From contig JBOZIK010000001.1 of NCBI GenBank assembly GCA_051453625.1, forward strand, positions 157,768,570 to 157,802,849: a stretch of 34,280 nucleotides of DNA. The letters run 5' to 3'. Of this stretch, positions 1 through 10,104 are shown in pieces; position 1 is the first letter of the stretch, and each line of letters begins with the position of its first letter. A model generated the notes under the pieces. It did not search any database. It was given only the letters and a program-made list of their open reading frames with translations, and was not told the origin of the DNA. Position numbers and translations under genes: made by a program. Origin of the DNA: Welwitschia mirabilis. Its lineage: Eukaryota; Gnetophyta; Gnetopsida; Welwitschiales.

Positions 1-807
1 CATAACTTCCCAATGAGAAGCATTCATATCTATGTCCTCTTGAGGATAAGGTTGTATTTCTACTGAAGAGGGGTCCGAAGTTGAATTCTAGTTAGGGCTG
101 GGAATCTTTGCTAGTTTAGGGAAGGCTTGGTTATGCCTCCCTTGCTCCTGGGTATTAGATGATGAATGTTTCTAAATTGACTTCTTAACTGTCTCTTGGA
201 CTGTCTCCTAAACTATCTCCTAATGGGTTGAAGGAAAATTCATCTCCTCTATATGGCCTGGGGTAGAGTCATTTCCTACTAACTAGGGCTACCTTGTACA
301 GTGTTTCCCTCAAAATGAGGGATTCCTTCCATGGAGGCTCTTCTCTCAGGAGCTCTCCTTAGAGGAGTCTGATGTGGGCATTACCACAAATGAGGAGAAG
401 GGACCTCTTTTATCCTAATTTCATTGGATGCTCACTAAAAAGCTAGAACTAATATAGAGTATTTAGAGGAGTCTTTCCATTGAAGGGCTTGAATAAAAAA
501 TAAAGGTAAATTCACCTAGCTCCTTAGGTGTAGGGCTTTGAGAAATGTGAAGTGAATGTGTGATCGCTTAGAGCAGTTCTTGAACTATATGAAATAGTGT
601 TAACTAGTTATGCACCTAAATCCCATGGGGGCAATAGGGCCTTTCTATTGATGTGCCTACTTAGTAACTTAGAAACCACACTAGGGAAGAAGTGAAGTAC
701 TTCATGTTACCCTTGGCTTCTAAGAGGGATCCTTTCTCCAGCTGTAGGAATATTCAAGAGTCTAGAGAGGGAATCTTTAGTTATTTTAATAGGGATTCTT
801 CTGTAAG
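1..807. other. Higher-GC segment, probable LINE A 3' flank; no gene recognised
   Basis: This stretch is visibly richer in G+C than the rest of the window and has no long frame on either strand that I recognise. Because it lies directly downstream of the LINE A ORF2 stop on the minus strand, the simplest reading is 3' UTR and flank. It could also belong to another element cut by the window edge. Confidence 0.3.
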
Positions 808-1340
808 TTATGCACTCTTCTCTTCAACCTCTATAAAAGGAGGCGATATCAACCCCCTGATCTCCCATAAGCTTGTGCAGGAGTGTTCCCATTCCATAGC
901 CTTTAATTTTTTCCATAGGGCTAGGCAACCTTCAAAGAGGTCAGATTTGGATGGCTCAATGGTGGGTGTAGCTCCCATTACAAGTTTGATTTGAAAGTGG
1001 TAGTATTTGATCCTCCTAGTAGTATTTAAAGAAAATGGTAAATGGACGTTATTAAAAATTAGATCATTTCTGATTTTCCAAATTTACTAATACATTAAAC
1101 AAATCCTATTATTTAAGTGTGTATCAGAAGTGTTGCAATTTTGATAGTACTTATTCATTATAGTTATTAATTCTTTGCTTTAAGTGCATTAATGAAATAA
1201 GTGATGTGCTGTTTCAGAACATGATTAGTAGACAGGACAGTTTGTTTCCACCTGAAATCCCTTATTAAGTAGTTAAACTATAATTAGAACTCTATGATGA
1301 TCTTTTAGCCAATAAAAGATTTTTAATTTTTCCTAGAATT
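808..1340 (-). pseudogene. LINE A ORF2 C-terminus: zinc-binding (zf-RVT-like) region and tail
   Basis: On the minus strand, 1,330-1,200 reads KLKIFYWLK, LLNKGFQVETNCPV and, after a stop, CSETAHHLFH, which matches the zf-RVT pattern (Cys pair followed by ET..H.LF..C). From the Trp codon at 1,078-1,080 the frame is open for about 90 codons to the TAA at 808-810: WKIRNDLIFNN, the usual 'WK.RN..IF' linker, continues into a tail containing GCLALWKKLKAMEWEH. This is the best-preserved coding piece of the element. The linker is often followed by an RNase H domain in plant L1s; I see no RNase H motif in the roughly 75-residue tail. A plus-strand reading over 692-994 is its antisense shadow. Confidence 0.7.
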
Positions 1341-1429
1341 TGCCCCTTCCATATTTCTTGTATGAATCATCTTTCCCATATTTCTTTAAGAGAATCTATT
1401 TACTTAAATATGACCGACAAATATTTATT

Positions 1430-2900
1430 GTAAACGTTGTTATCGAGCTTTGCTGAGGTGTTTCCTTATTTAGGACTCTCCCTAATCAGTGCTTTAATTT
1501 ATGTATTTGTAATTAATTAAGGCACTCTAAGGTTGTCCTTATCCATGTAGTTTTTTCAAGATCCTGTGAGCTCTAGTAAGGATGTAATCCTCTAGTTTCT
1601 AAATCCCCCAACCTCTTGATTCTCTTGAGCAGGCTATGGTCTTTCATTTACGGAGATGAATTCAGTTTTGATCTGTACCTCTAGACCATATGAACTTCTT
1701 CAAGATCCTATTAAATATTGAATAATATTTCTTGGAAGGGCAATAACTAAAACTATATATTAGAAAGAAGATATTAAACAAGATTTTTTGAGGATGATCT
1801 TTGCTTTAGATGAGAGAAAATTGTTTTGCCATAAGTTAGATCATCTTTGAATGGACTTAAGAATGTAATTCCAAGGATCTTATGCTAAGTTCGAAGGAAA
1901 TTTCTAGGTAGATATCCTACTATTCTCCTAGTTTTGCATTTAGGATTTAGATGATTTCACCCCCTCTAATACTGTTTCTACCTAAAATATGAATTCTTCA
2001 CTTGTTCCAATTGATATGAAGACCTATAGCTATCATAAAAAGGTTCATAAAATTCTTGATAGCTTTTTCTTGCTGACATGAAGCCTTGATCATAATGATA
2101 GTATCATTTGCATAATGATTATTGATAAAATTTTGACCTTCAATTCTAATTCTTATAACTCCATTTCTCTTTAAAAATACTTGTAAAAAATTCATCACAA
2201 ATAAGAAAATATATAGGAATAGAGGGTTCCCTTATCTTAGTCCTCAGCCTACTAAAAAAATTTTGATCTATAATTATTAGCCTTTACATTAAATTAGCTA
2301 ACGTCTACATATCTAGTCAAATATTAATGATATCTTGATGAAAACCAGTTTTCCTAAGGATACTTCTTAATGCTTGCTAACTAACTGAATCATAGGCTTT
2401 GTTAATATCCAATTTAGTAATGAGAAGAGGAAATTTATATTTTTCAATAGAATGAATGATTTCATGAGTCAAGAGAATTTGGTCTTGGATATACCTGAAT
2501 CGAATAAAGCTTGCTTAGTTCTTTAGAATTATAATGGGAAGTAAGAGGAAGGGGGCCAATTTAGCCAACCATAATTTTTGCGAAGATTCTATAAAGAACA
2601 TTATAAACACCTAAAGGTTTAAAGTCCTCTAGTTTGTTGCATCCCTATTTTTAAGAATAAGAACCACCCTAGTTCTATTTATTTCTCTAGGGATTTTCTT
2701 ATTATAAAAAACTTTGTACATTAAATCCTGAAGATTGTGCTCCAATATGAATAAATGAGACTTGAAAAGTTTAACTAGATACCTATCAGAGCCAGGGAAT
2801 CTATTATTCTTCAAAAATCTCATAGCAGCTAAAACTTAATATCTGCTCAATGATTTAACAATTGTAGAGGTGATATCATCCCATTTCCATATTTTTATAA
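1430..2900 (-). pseudogene. LINE A ORF2, reverse transcriptase remnant
   Basis: The open stretch 2,823-2,629 contains PGSDRYLVKLFK, DLMYKVFYN and IPREINRTRVVLILK, the LINE RT pattern 'PGPDGF...IP..INRT.I.LIPK'. Near 2,410-2,340 the minus strand reads KAYDSVS, then KTGFHQDIINI, the region carrying the first catalytic Asp. The open stretch 2,198-1,998 begins FLQVFLKRNG and contains YANDTIIM, the catalytic YADD box with the first Asp replaced by Asn, followed by GLHINWNK ('GL.IN..K'). The mutated YADD, stops and frame changes make it inactive. Domain order and spacing match plant L1 RTs. Confidence 0.85.
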
Positions 2901-3384
2901 GATGGGCCTGTATTTCCTTGGCTATGTCCTATTTATTTTTTGTTATTTAGCCTTTAATGATAAGCCTTTTGATCCTATTATCTGATCTATATTAGTTGGC
3001 TTTCTAGAAGAAAAACTTAGTATGCTTATTTTTCTCTTTTATCTATTTGATCCTTGATCTCTTTCTTCAATAATTTTCTTCATCAGCATTTATTTCTTGA
3101 AGTTTCGATAAGCACTAATATTCCCTATTGCGTAAGCTATCTTGGTCTCCTCCCTCCTCCTACTCAGTCTAAATTCTTTGGATTTCTTCATCATGTTTTG
3201 CTTTTGACTAAAACCTCTATTTATCTTTTCTTTTCCAATCTCTTATATAGGCTTTTAAGGTATTAAGACCTCTATATAGAAACATTATGGATTGAGTCCT
3301 ATCATACTAGGCCCATATTTTTTCTAGTAATATTTAAGTTTTTGTTTAATTAATCTAATACCATTCCATGTGAAATAGGATTCT

Positions 3385-4058
3385 CTAGGATGAAATCACT
3401 CCCACTATGAGTTTGATAGGATGGTGATCCAAAGCCATCATGTTTAGGCCACAGGCTTTAATTGGGAGCTTAACTAAATCCTTGCCAATAAGAATTTTGT
3501 CAATCCTAGACATAATCAAATTGTTATCTATTCTTCTATTAGAACATGTGTACTTGCATCTAGAAATATGAATATTTGTAAGAGAATTTTGTGCCAAAAA
3601 GTCTTTAAAGATTGAAGCTCGTATGGAATTCCAGTTATTACCTCTGATTTTTCCCAACGCTAGAGGCATTGATTAAAATCATTCATAATGAGCCATTTAG
3701 ATTTATCTATCACTATCCTCTGTAATTCTTCAAGATAGAGGCTTTATCTTTATTATCTTGGGAATTGTAAATGTTTCTTATAGTTTAGCCTTCTTCTTTA
3801 AAGAAAATTGTGATGTACTTTTTACTACTGATAATTAAATCTACCTCCCTTTTTGTGGAGATCATGAGGCCTCTAGAATTACCTTGGACTGCATAGGCAA
3901 AGGAAGTCCACTACTACTTTAAAATCACTTTTTTCATACTATTTTTTATTTTTATTTCCTATAGACTAAATCAATATTAAACTGACTGATAAGATTTCTT
4001 AGTATCTTTATCTTATAAGAGGATTCCAATCCCTTACAATTCTATGTGAGACAATTCA
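3385..4058 (-). pseudogene. LINE A ORF2, endonuclease (APE-like) domain remnant
   Basis: This is the N-terminal target-nicking endonuclease of L1 ORF2. From 4,058 the minus strand reads NCKGLESS followed by KILRNL and NIDLV, matching the family opening 'WNCRGL...'. Around 3,690 a frame reads KWLIMNDFN, corresponding to the conserved W-L-x-G-DFN strand. The frame 3,669-3,385 (94 codons) contains SRIDKILI and DHHPIKL, the C-terminal 'SRIDR...SDHHPI' block with the catalytic D-H pair, where the usual Ser before DHH is an Ala-Leu. Several stops separate these blocks. In the intact family this domain makes the nick that primes reverse transcription. Confidence 0.75.
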
Positions 4059-4458
4059 TTTAGGGTGTTTTCATCCTTTTTTGGATGCTTGACCTTTTCT
4101 TAATATATCTTCAATGGTGACTTAGAAGCTATTATCCACATTCTTTGTTGTTTTCCTTTCTCAAAGGATTCTATTGGTAGGCCTCCCTTTCGCTTGAGTT
4201 TTCACATCATTAGATTCATTACTATTTGATGGTTGTTGGGTTTCTTCTTCTTTCATAAGAGGTTAAAAGAGGTTGTACTCCCTTTCTTTTACCTTGTTAT
4301 CCTTGCTTTTATTAGCTTCCTTAGGCAAAATAGTATTACTTTGCCTCTTATATTTCCTCCTTTGCTTATGTCCACATATGCTATAATTATGTCCTATTTT
4401 TTCATAAAAAATTATAGGTTTCCTTTTTCTTTTCCTGAATGTTAATTAACCATTTTCT

Positions 4459-4955
4459 ACATTCTTCTCTTAAATGACCCATTCTACCACATGTGAACAT
4501 TTCTTTTTAGAAGAAATACATCTTGCCAAAATGTGCCCTGATTTCTCACAAATAGTACATGGAACTAGAAGTTTCTCATAAGTAACTTTAATTCATAAGT
4601 ACCCCATTTAGATTTAACTTTTACAAATTGAATCTTATTTATGTCCTTTAGGTTCATCCAAACATAAAATATGGTTAGAACTAACCTCATCTATTTTACA
4701 GTAATCCTATTAGTTTGGTTATTTCACCAAATTAAGCAGTAATTTTTCTTAAGACATCTTATCCTAAAAATCTAATGGAAACTTGTGGATGTTGATCCAA
4801 ATCATCAGCCTCTTAAATAGGTTTAGGTCCGATTGCATCCCCAATGTCCATTTAGTTAGGGCAAGATCCTGAACCCCAAATAACCAAGGTTCTCTCATGA
4901 TTATTTTGTCTTAAACTTGTTCATTATCTAACTGGAATAGCACCAGCCAGTCTGG
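4459..4955 (-). pseudogene. LINE A ORF1: DUF4283 plus two CCHC zinc knuckles, frameshifted
   Basis: This is the nucleic-acid-binding ORF1 protein of a plant L1 element. Between 4,949 and 4,764 the minus strand reads in one frame, with one internal stop, through LDNEQV, PWLFG and KWTLG and on to WINIHKFPLDF, which is the DUF4283 pattern. At 4,559-4,518 a knuckle reads CTICEKSGHILARC, an exact CX2CX4HX4C. A second knuckle at 4,499-4,459 ends CGRMGHLREEC, but its first cysteine codon is one base out of frame, so a 1-nt deletion splits it. The 4,570-4,760 interval between the two domains is also frame-broken. The protein would bind element RNA and act as a chaperone in the RNP; this copy cannot be translated intact. 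Confidence 0.8.
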
Positions 4956-5249
4956 TATAGTAATAATGTCAACTTTACTAACTCCTGTCATTTGGTTACT
5001 ACTTATTCATAGATCTGATTTAGCCTTAGTCATGAGCTATATGAAATAAACTTTTCGATTGAAATATACTAAATTTTCTTCTTAATCTCATAGAAGGAAT
5101 CTTCATCAATATCCAAGACTAGGGATTCTCCTTTTTCTATAGAACCGAGTCTTCTCCATGTTGGATCCAAATACCTTAAAAACCCCTTAAAAATGGATCA
5201 GAACTGAGATTTAAAATATTCTATAACTTACCTATAGAAAAACTATCTA

Positions 5250-5540
5250 GTAGCCAAAATTATCCTCGTACTCCATGACTAAGGGTCAAAACTACCCTCG
5301 CCAATCCGCAGCCTTCTAAGCCTCGCTCTCTTCTATGCTCCAAATCTGTCGAACCATAGCAGAGCTCCAAAACATCTCTGAATACATCAAATTTTACACA
5401 ATTGAAATGTAAATAAAGAAGAAAATTTTCTTTAAGAACTAAAGAATAAACATTCCATTTTATATTTTTAAAAAATCTTTATTTACAAAAATTTTTAAAA
5501 GAATCCCTTTATCATACTAAACTTAAACATGTTTTATTAG
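5250..5540. other. Junction between LINE A 5' end and copia A; no gene seen
   Basis: The left half (to about 5,400) is GC-richer than average and may be LINE A 5' UTR. The right half turns A+T-rich and leads into copia A pol without a visible LTR, PBS or gag. The exact junction is not resolvable by eye. Confidence 0.3.
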
Positions 5541-5579
5541 AGAGAATACATACCTCAAAGAAGTTTTCAAACATTTAGA

Positions 5580-6300
5580 GGTAGAGGATATAAAGTGTAA
5601 TACATGCAAGCTAAGTAAGTCCATAAAATATCTATTTGAGAATAAAAATTATAAAAATACAAGAATATTAAGTTATTACACTTTGATGTATGTGGATTAA
5701 TATCAACTAAAATATTAAAAGGTGAGAATTATTCCTCTTTTATTGATGATTATTATAAGAAAGCATGAATAATTTATTTTTATTATAACTTATAGTATCT
5801 AAATATCAAAAGGATCAAGTTAAAAAGAATTTTAGTTTCAAATTTAAAACCGCACATACAAACACTAAAGAAAAATATGTCTTAAAGAAATTTAACTATT
5901 TTTTAAAGATAAAATAAATACATCAAAAAAAATCTATAAGCATATCATAATAAAATAGCATAATGTATTAAATGAATTACCCACTTTTTAATATGATATA
6001 TGACATTCTCATATACTAGAAATTATTTACCTCTTCATGAGAAGAGAAATTGTATGTAGTCATTTAGACTTTGAATAGTTTATCATAAAAGGACACAAAA
6101 CCATTTGATGTATTGTGAATAATACATATCAAAAGTATAAGGTTATTTCAAGCACTTGAATCACATTTGTTTTCATTCATTTTGTCATAAAATAATAATG
6201 AGCTTCAACTATGTAACTAGTCACATATACTTTTTGGATATGCAATAAATAGGAATAAGTATAAAGTTTTTTTATTACAATAGTGAACATCATTCTTTTT
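5580..6300 (+). pseudogene. Copia A integrase remnant
   Basis: A Cys-x2-Cys reading near 5,600 (KCNTCK) is followed at 5,679-5,766 by HFDVCGLIST and, after KGENYS, FIDDYYKK. This matches the copia integrase 'H.DVCGP.ST...G.RYF..FIDDYSRK' core, with the first catalytic Asp. Further on, EKYVLKKFNYFL (about 5,870) resembles the 'D.G.EY.S..F..F' region and MNYPLFNMIYDIL (about 5,970) the 'N.TLM.M.R.ML' helix. At about 6,215-6,265 ILFGYAINRNKYKVFLL matches the C-terminal 'FLGY....KGYRVF' motif. Stops and frame changes occur throughout, so no function remains. Confidence 0.75.
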
Positions 6301-7326
6301 TACAATCTGATATTTATAGAGTATCAAGAAACCTCATTACATCAAATGAAGGAGTAAAAATCCATGAGATGAAGCATAAAAATGAGATATTAGGTGGTTT
6401 TATAAATTCTAATCCTATCTAGTTGAATGTAAATCTAAATAGTAGCAAAATCCTCAATAACTAAAGTAAAGAGTGCTTTCAATGAAGGATTTTATAATGG
6501 AACACTTTCAATGAAGGAGTTTATAATAATCACAATATGAAAATACCACTTATGAAAATAACACTTCCTAAATTCAGTCTTACATGTATATGATATCATA
6601 AAGCATATTATGATTTAAATGATTTAAAACTAATATAAGTAGAAAAAATAGGGACTTAAAAATAAAGTATGATTTATCAAATAAGGATGAAGAAATTGAT
6701 ATGTAAATTAATCCTATGGAAACTTAACTTACTTGTAGAATTGAAGTAGAAACATTCAAGGAAGTAGTAAAGTACTTTAGAGTGGTAACATACTAAAACC
6801 ATGAAATATCCCTATTTAATAGAGAATAAAAGTTTGAATTTATTGGACTTACCATTAAATAGAAAAGTGGTAAGGAATAATTAAATGATTTATAATAACT
6901 ACAACTATAATAAATTATTTCATAAGATAAAATTGATTACAAAATGAGTAACTCAAAAGCATATAACTAATTGCATAAAATTAGTTGCATTAATAGAAAA
7001 AATGATAGGCCATTAAATATCTTAATTATATTAGTAACATAAATAGATTAGAAGATACATTAACTATGTTCCTAAATGGATATCTCAAAGAGAAAATTTA
7101 TATGATGTAATCTATAAGTATCAAGGTAAAGGAACAAGAATCAAATATGTAAAGAGTAAAAAAGTTACCTATGACTTAAAGCATGCCCTACATGCATGAA
7201 ATCCTATTCTAAGAGATAGCTTGCTGAATATAGAATTTAATATGTATGTACATTAGGATGTTATGTAAATTTCTTCATCAAATGTAAAAAAGAAAGTGCA
7301 TATATTAGGAAATATCAAAAGGGTAA

Positions 7327-7632
7327 TACTAAAGTAATCACCCAAAAACCATGATAGTTAGAGAAAAATGCTAAATTTTTATAATCCTTAGGATATATAG
7401 TGAACATCCTCATATAAAAATATAATATTCATTCTTTCATAGTCTTTCAGATCTTAGACTCTTATTAGAGTTACAAGAGGCCCATTATATTTTACTTTTA
7501 TCTAGTATAGCATTTTCTAATAATTTAACTTAGGACCTAGGCTTTGATACCCCTATTAAGCCACTACCTCACATAAAATCCATGACTATTATAAAAGAAT
7601 GCTCTATTAGTATAATCCTTAGGATATTTGTT
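7327..7632 (-). mobile_element. Candidate TRIM/SMART miniature LTR element inside copia A RT
   Basis: Two similar roughly 75-bp direct repeats (about 7,327-7,400 and 7,554-7,632) share, near their right ends, the 18 bases TATAATCCTTAGGATATT/A. Between them, abutting the right repeat, lies a minus-strand sequence GGGGTATCAAAGCC (7,540-7,553), close to the initiator-Met tRNA primer site TGGTATCAGAGCC. LTR-PBS-short interior-LTR with no coding capacity and about 300 bp total is the TRIM/SMART plan. The interval also interrupts the copia A RT reading frame. LTR termini TG/CA and target-site duplications are not clear, so it could instead be a fragment of a larger copia. Confidence 0.4.
7540..7553 (-). 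promoter_or_regulatory. Putative primer binding site (tRNA-iMet type)
   Basis: Read on the minus strand, GGGGTATCAAAGCC differs from the plant consensus TGGTATCAGAGCC at only a few positions. It sits directly inside the right-hand 75-bp repeat, as a PBS should. Confidence 0.4.
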
Positions 7633-8099
7633 TAATTAAAAATACTTTACAAAGTACTTTTAAATCCTAAAATATAAGTTGATGATGTACTATTGTGACG
7701 TATAAGTAACTCTAGAATTTAATCTAATTTCTTAAATCAATTAAAGTACATTTATGATATGTTAGATATATTTTTCATAAAAGATACAAAAATAGATTTT
7801 AAACTAATGTAAAACAATTTGAAGTTAAATTTAGTGAATAATTACTATATGTAAATAAAACACACAATTATAAATTGATTGGAAGTTTAATATATGTCAT
7901 AAATATTAGGATTAACATATTATATTATAGGTTGGATCATAGTGGATACAAATTTAAAATAAGAAAATGTGATTCTTCTATAATAATGATATAATGATAC
8001 TAAAAATGCAAGGATTATTTGCTAAATAAATCTTGTAGAAATAAAGGATTAAAGATAAAATTCAATATTATAGACATGACAAATGATTTGTTCAATTCT

Positions 8100-8345
8100 A
8101 GCATAAAGTAATTAGAATGTTAAACTAAGTCCATAATTAATTTCACATACTACATAAACTAATGATTTATTTATAATTTAAATATCATAATAATTATGTA
8201 ATGACTATCGTTCAATACAATTATAAAGATCTACTAATATGAAAGATAACATAACTTATCACACATGAAATGCATTAATGAAAAAAAATAAGAACATAAA
8301 ACCATGTAGAAAAATATCACTAATAAGAAAAAGCAAGAAAGATAT
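8100..8345. other. A+T-rich DNA; no gene seen
   Basis: This follows the last recognisable copia A pol signature and precedes the 660-bp tandem units. It might hold decayed RNase H, but I could not identify a motif. Confidence 0.2.
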
Positions 8346-9710
8346 AAATCACCATTAAAGAGCAAGCTTATATTATAGATGAGTATCACCAAATATTGCA
8401 ATAATTCCTCAAATGTGTAATATCAAACATTAGTATATCCACCTGTCAAATGACTAGCACCCTATATTGAAGTGCTTAAGTTGACATATATCTTTAAGTA
8501 AAGATGTAGAAAATAATTTGATTCTTCTTTTCTTTATGCACAAGGAGGTAAATGGTGTATATCGCCATAGGTTATAAGCATATTACTATCTAAGGTCAAT
8601 GGTATAAGATAATTACTCTAAAGATCATAAATTATACTATCATGGTTATATTAAAAATATTTGTTATAATAGAATATACTACTCAGATGTTTAATGCATA
8701 AATATAATTCAAAAGTTAAAATAAATTATTCTTTCAAAGCTCAAATCTTAAATCCAAAGCGTAACCATACAAAAATCTAGATTATCAGAGTATGATTGTA
8801 AATATTGCTAGTGCGATCCTAAGTGTACTTCATAAGTTCTTATTTTAGGAAGTTTTGAATATATTTAAGTTAACTTATATAATAGTATAATAAATATATT
8901 ATAGAAATTTAGGACCTTACATTATTTCATAAGTAAAATATAATAAATACTAATGTTAAGTTAATGAAATAAGCATAATTAAGGGACTAAATATATAAAA
9001 TCTATTTTTTACAAATCATCATTAAAGATCAATTTCTATTATATATGAATACTAACCATTATTATGATAACGCCTCAATGGTGAGAGACCAGCACAATCT
9101 TATCTTCATGTATATAAGGAATAGCCCAGAGACCAGCACAATCTTATCTTCATGTATATAAGGAATAGCCCCCTAGCCTAAAGAAATTAAGTTGCCATGG
9201 ATCTCTAAGCATAGATATAGAAAATATTTTAATGATTAAATTTGTACTTTTATAATAAGGATGGAAGTATATATATCTATTCAATGGAGAATATTGACAT
9301 CTAATGTTGAAAAATAGTTTTTCTAATGAAGGAGCATGATTTATGCTATTATTACCATATTACATACATTTATTTTAATAAAATATTATTATAGGATGTT
9401 TAACCCATAACTTAATATGAATCATTCCTCCAAATCTCAGCTCATAGTTGCAAAGCATCATTACTTTGTTACCATAGTGCGATTGTGTAGCTTTTTAGTA
9501 TGATCCTAAGTTATCATTATATGTCTTACTTTTGGAAACTTATTAGATATACAAGTTAATTTATAAAATATTATAAGAAATATGTTTTAGTAATTTAGGA
9601 TCTTAACATAATTTCATTAGCAAAATATGATAAATATCAATATTAAGATGATAAAATAGGTATATTAATGGGTTAGAATATAAAGAATTTATGTCTTAAC
9701 TTATATATAA
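8345..9710 (+). repeat. Diverged tandem dimer of a roughly 660-bp unit
   Basis: Unit 1 (about 8,345-9,005) and unit 2 (about 9,010-9,710) align along their length. Shared blocks include ATCACCATTAAAGA / ATCATCATTAAAGA at the starts, TTAAGTTGACAT / TTAAGTTGCCAT, GATGTTTAATGCATAA / GATGTTTAACCCATAA, GATCCTAAGT in both, and TTTAGGACCTTAC / TTTAGGATCTTAA near the ends. Both are non-coding. The divergence suggests an old duplication. The dimer sits between copia A pol and the candidate copia A 3' end, so it could be a satellite-like array, a duplicated 3' untranslated part, or adjacent LTRs. Confidence 0.65.
9084..9171 (+). repeat. Perfect 44-bp tandem duplication
   Basis: Positions 9,084-9,127 and 9,128-9,171 are identical 44-mers beginning AGAGACCAGCACAATC and ending AGGAATAGCCC. 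Unit 1 of the surrounding 660-bp dimer lacks the duplication. Confidence 0.95.
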
Positions 9711-10104
9711 CTAAAATTTTATTAAAATATGTGATAAAATAAATATATTATAATTCAAATTTTTAAGTAAATAAATCTAATTTATCAATATAAAATTAAT
9801 AAATAGCATGTTATGAAGACTTATCAACCTTATTCTACATGATATAACAATATTATAATTTTTAGTATTTAGAAATTTAATACTATTGTACATAATATGA
9901 TCATTTTATGTGTTTTAGAATTTAAAAATATTATGTAAAGTCATGTGTAAACTATTATTGCAATTATTAATATAATGTTTATTCTAAAACTTTATAGTTA
10001 AACATGCTTCGACTAGAGTAGAACTATATTAAATAAAGTTTTAGAAGTTCAAGCTAGAATATAAAATACAAATAGATAAACACAAATAGAGTAATTAATA
10101 GTTG
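9711..10104. other. A+T-rich DNA; no gene seen
   Basis: No extended frame, repeat or recognisable motif on either strand. Confidence 0.2.

Larger units (their letters stand above)
808..5250 (-). mobile_element. LINE A: decayed L1-type non-LTR retrotransposon
   Basis: On the minus strand the domains follow the plant L1 order: DUF4283 and CCHC knuckles (ORF1, about 4,459-4,955), then an APE-type endonuclease (about 3,385-4,058), reverse transcriptase (about 1,500-2,900), a zinc-binding zf-RVT-like region (about 1,130-1,330) and a C-terminal tail ending at a stop at 808-810. All parts carry stops and frameshifts, so the element is dead. Coordinates enclose the recognised coding parts; the 5' UTR may run to about 5,400 and the 3' UTR into 1-807. 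I see no poly(A) tail or target-site duplication. The family assignment is secure because several independent domains occur in the right order and strand. Confidence 0.85.
6830..7930 (+). pseudogene. Copia A reverse transcriptase remnant (split by insertion)
   Basis: From about 6,835 the plus strand reads LLDLPLNRKVVRN, matching the copia RT opening 'W.LV.LP.G.K.I..KW', then KLIT and VTQKH ('LVAKG.TQ'). Around 7,068-7,110 it reads TMFLNGYLKEKIYM ('TAFLNG.L.EEIYM'), then a decayed 'KGQE.KVCKL.KSLYGLKQAPRAW' block to about 7,200. After the 7,327-7,632 insertion, a reading resembling 'VDD' (MMYYCDV) lies near 7,680, and KLIGSLIYVINIRINI at about 7,873-7,920 matches the post-RT 'Y..L.GSL.YL...RPDI' signature. 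Multiple stops; dead. Confidence 0.75.
5540..8100 (+). mobile_element. Copia A: 5'-truncated Ty1/copia pol remnant
   Basis: Plus-strand translations show copia integrase (about 5,570-6,300) followed by reverse transcriptase (about 6,830-7,240, resuming at about 7,620-7,930), in the copia order INT-RT. The 5' LTR, PBS, gag and protease are not visible upstream, so the element is truncated or its 5' part is unrecognisably decayed. It is interrupted inside RT by a candidate miniature LTR element. A possible 3' end near 10,105-10,205 shares a block with the 3' end of copia B. Confidence 0.75.

Noticed and set aside
692-994. 100-codon plus-strand frame
   Set aside because: It is antisense to the LINE A ORF2 C-terminal tail, whose minus-strand reading joins a recognisable LINE motif.
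3054-3266. Plus-strand frame inside LINE A, and a similar one at 4,233-4,445
   Set aside because: Antisense to LINE A, no motif, composition-driven.
9084-9171. CRISPR-like array
   Set aside because: There are only two directly abutting identical units with no spacers, in a eukaryotic context.
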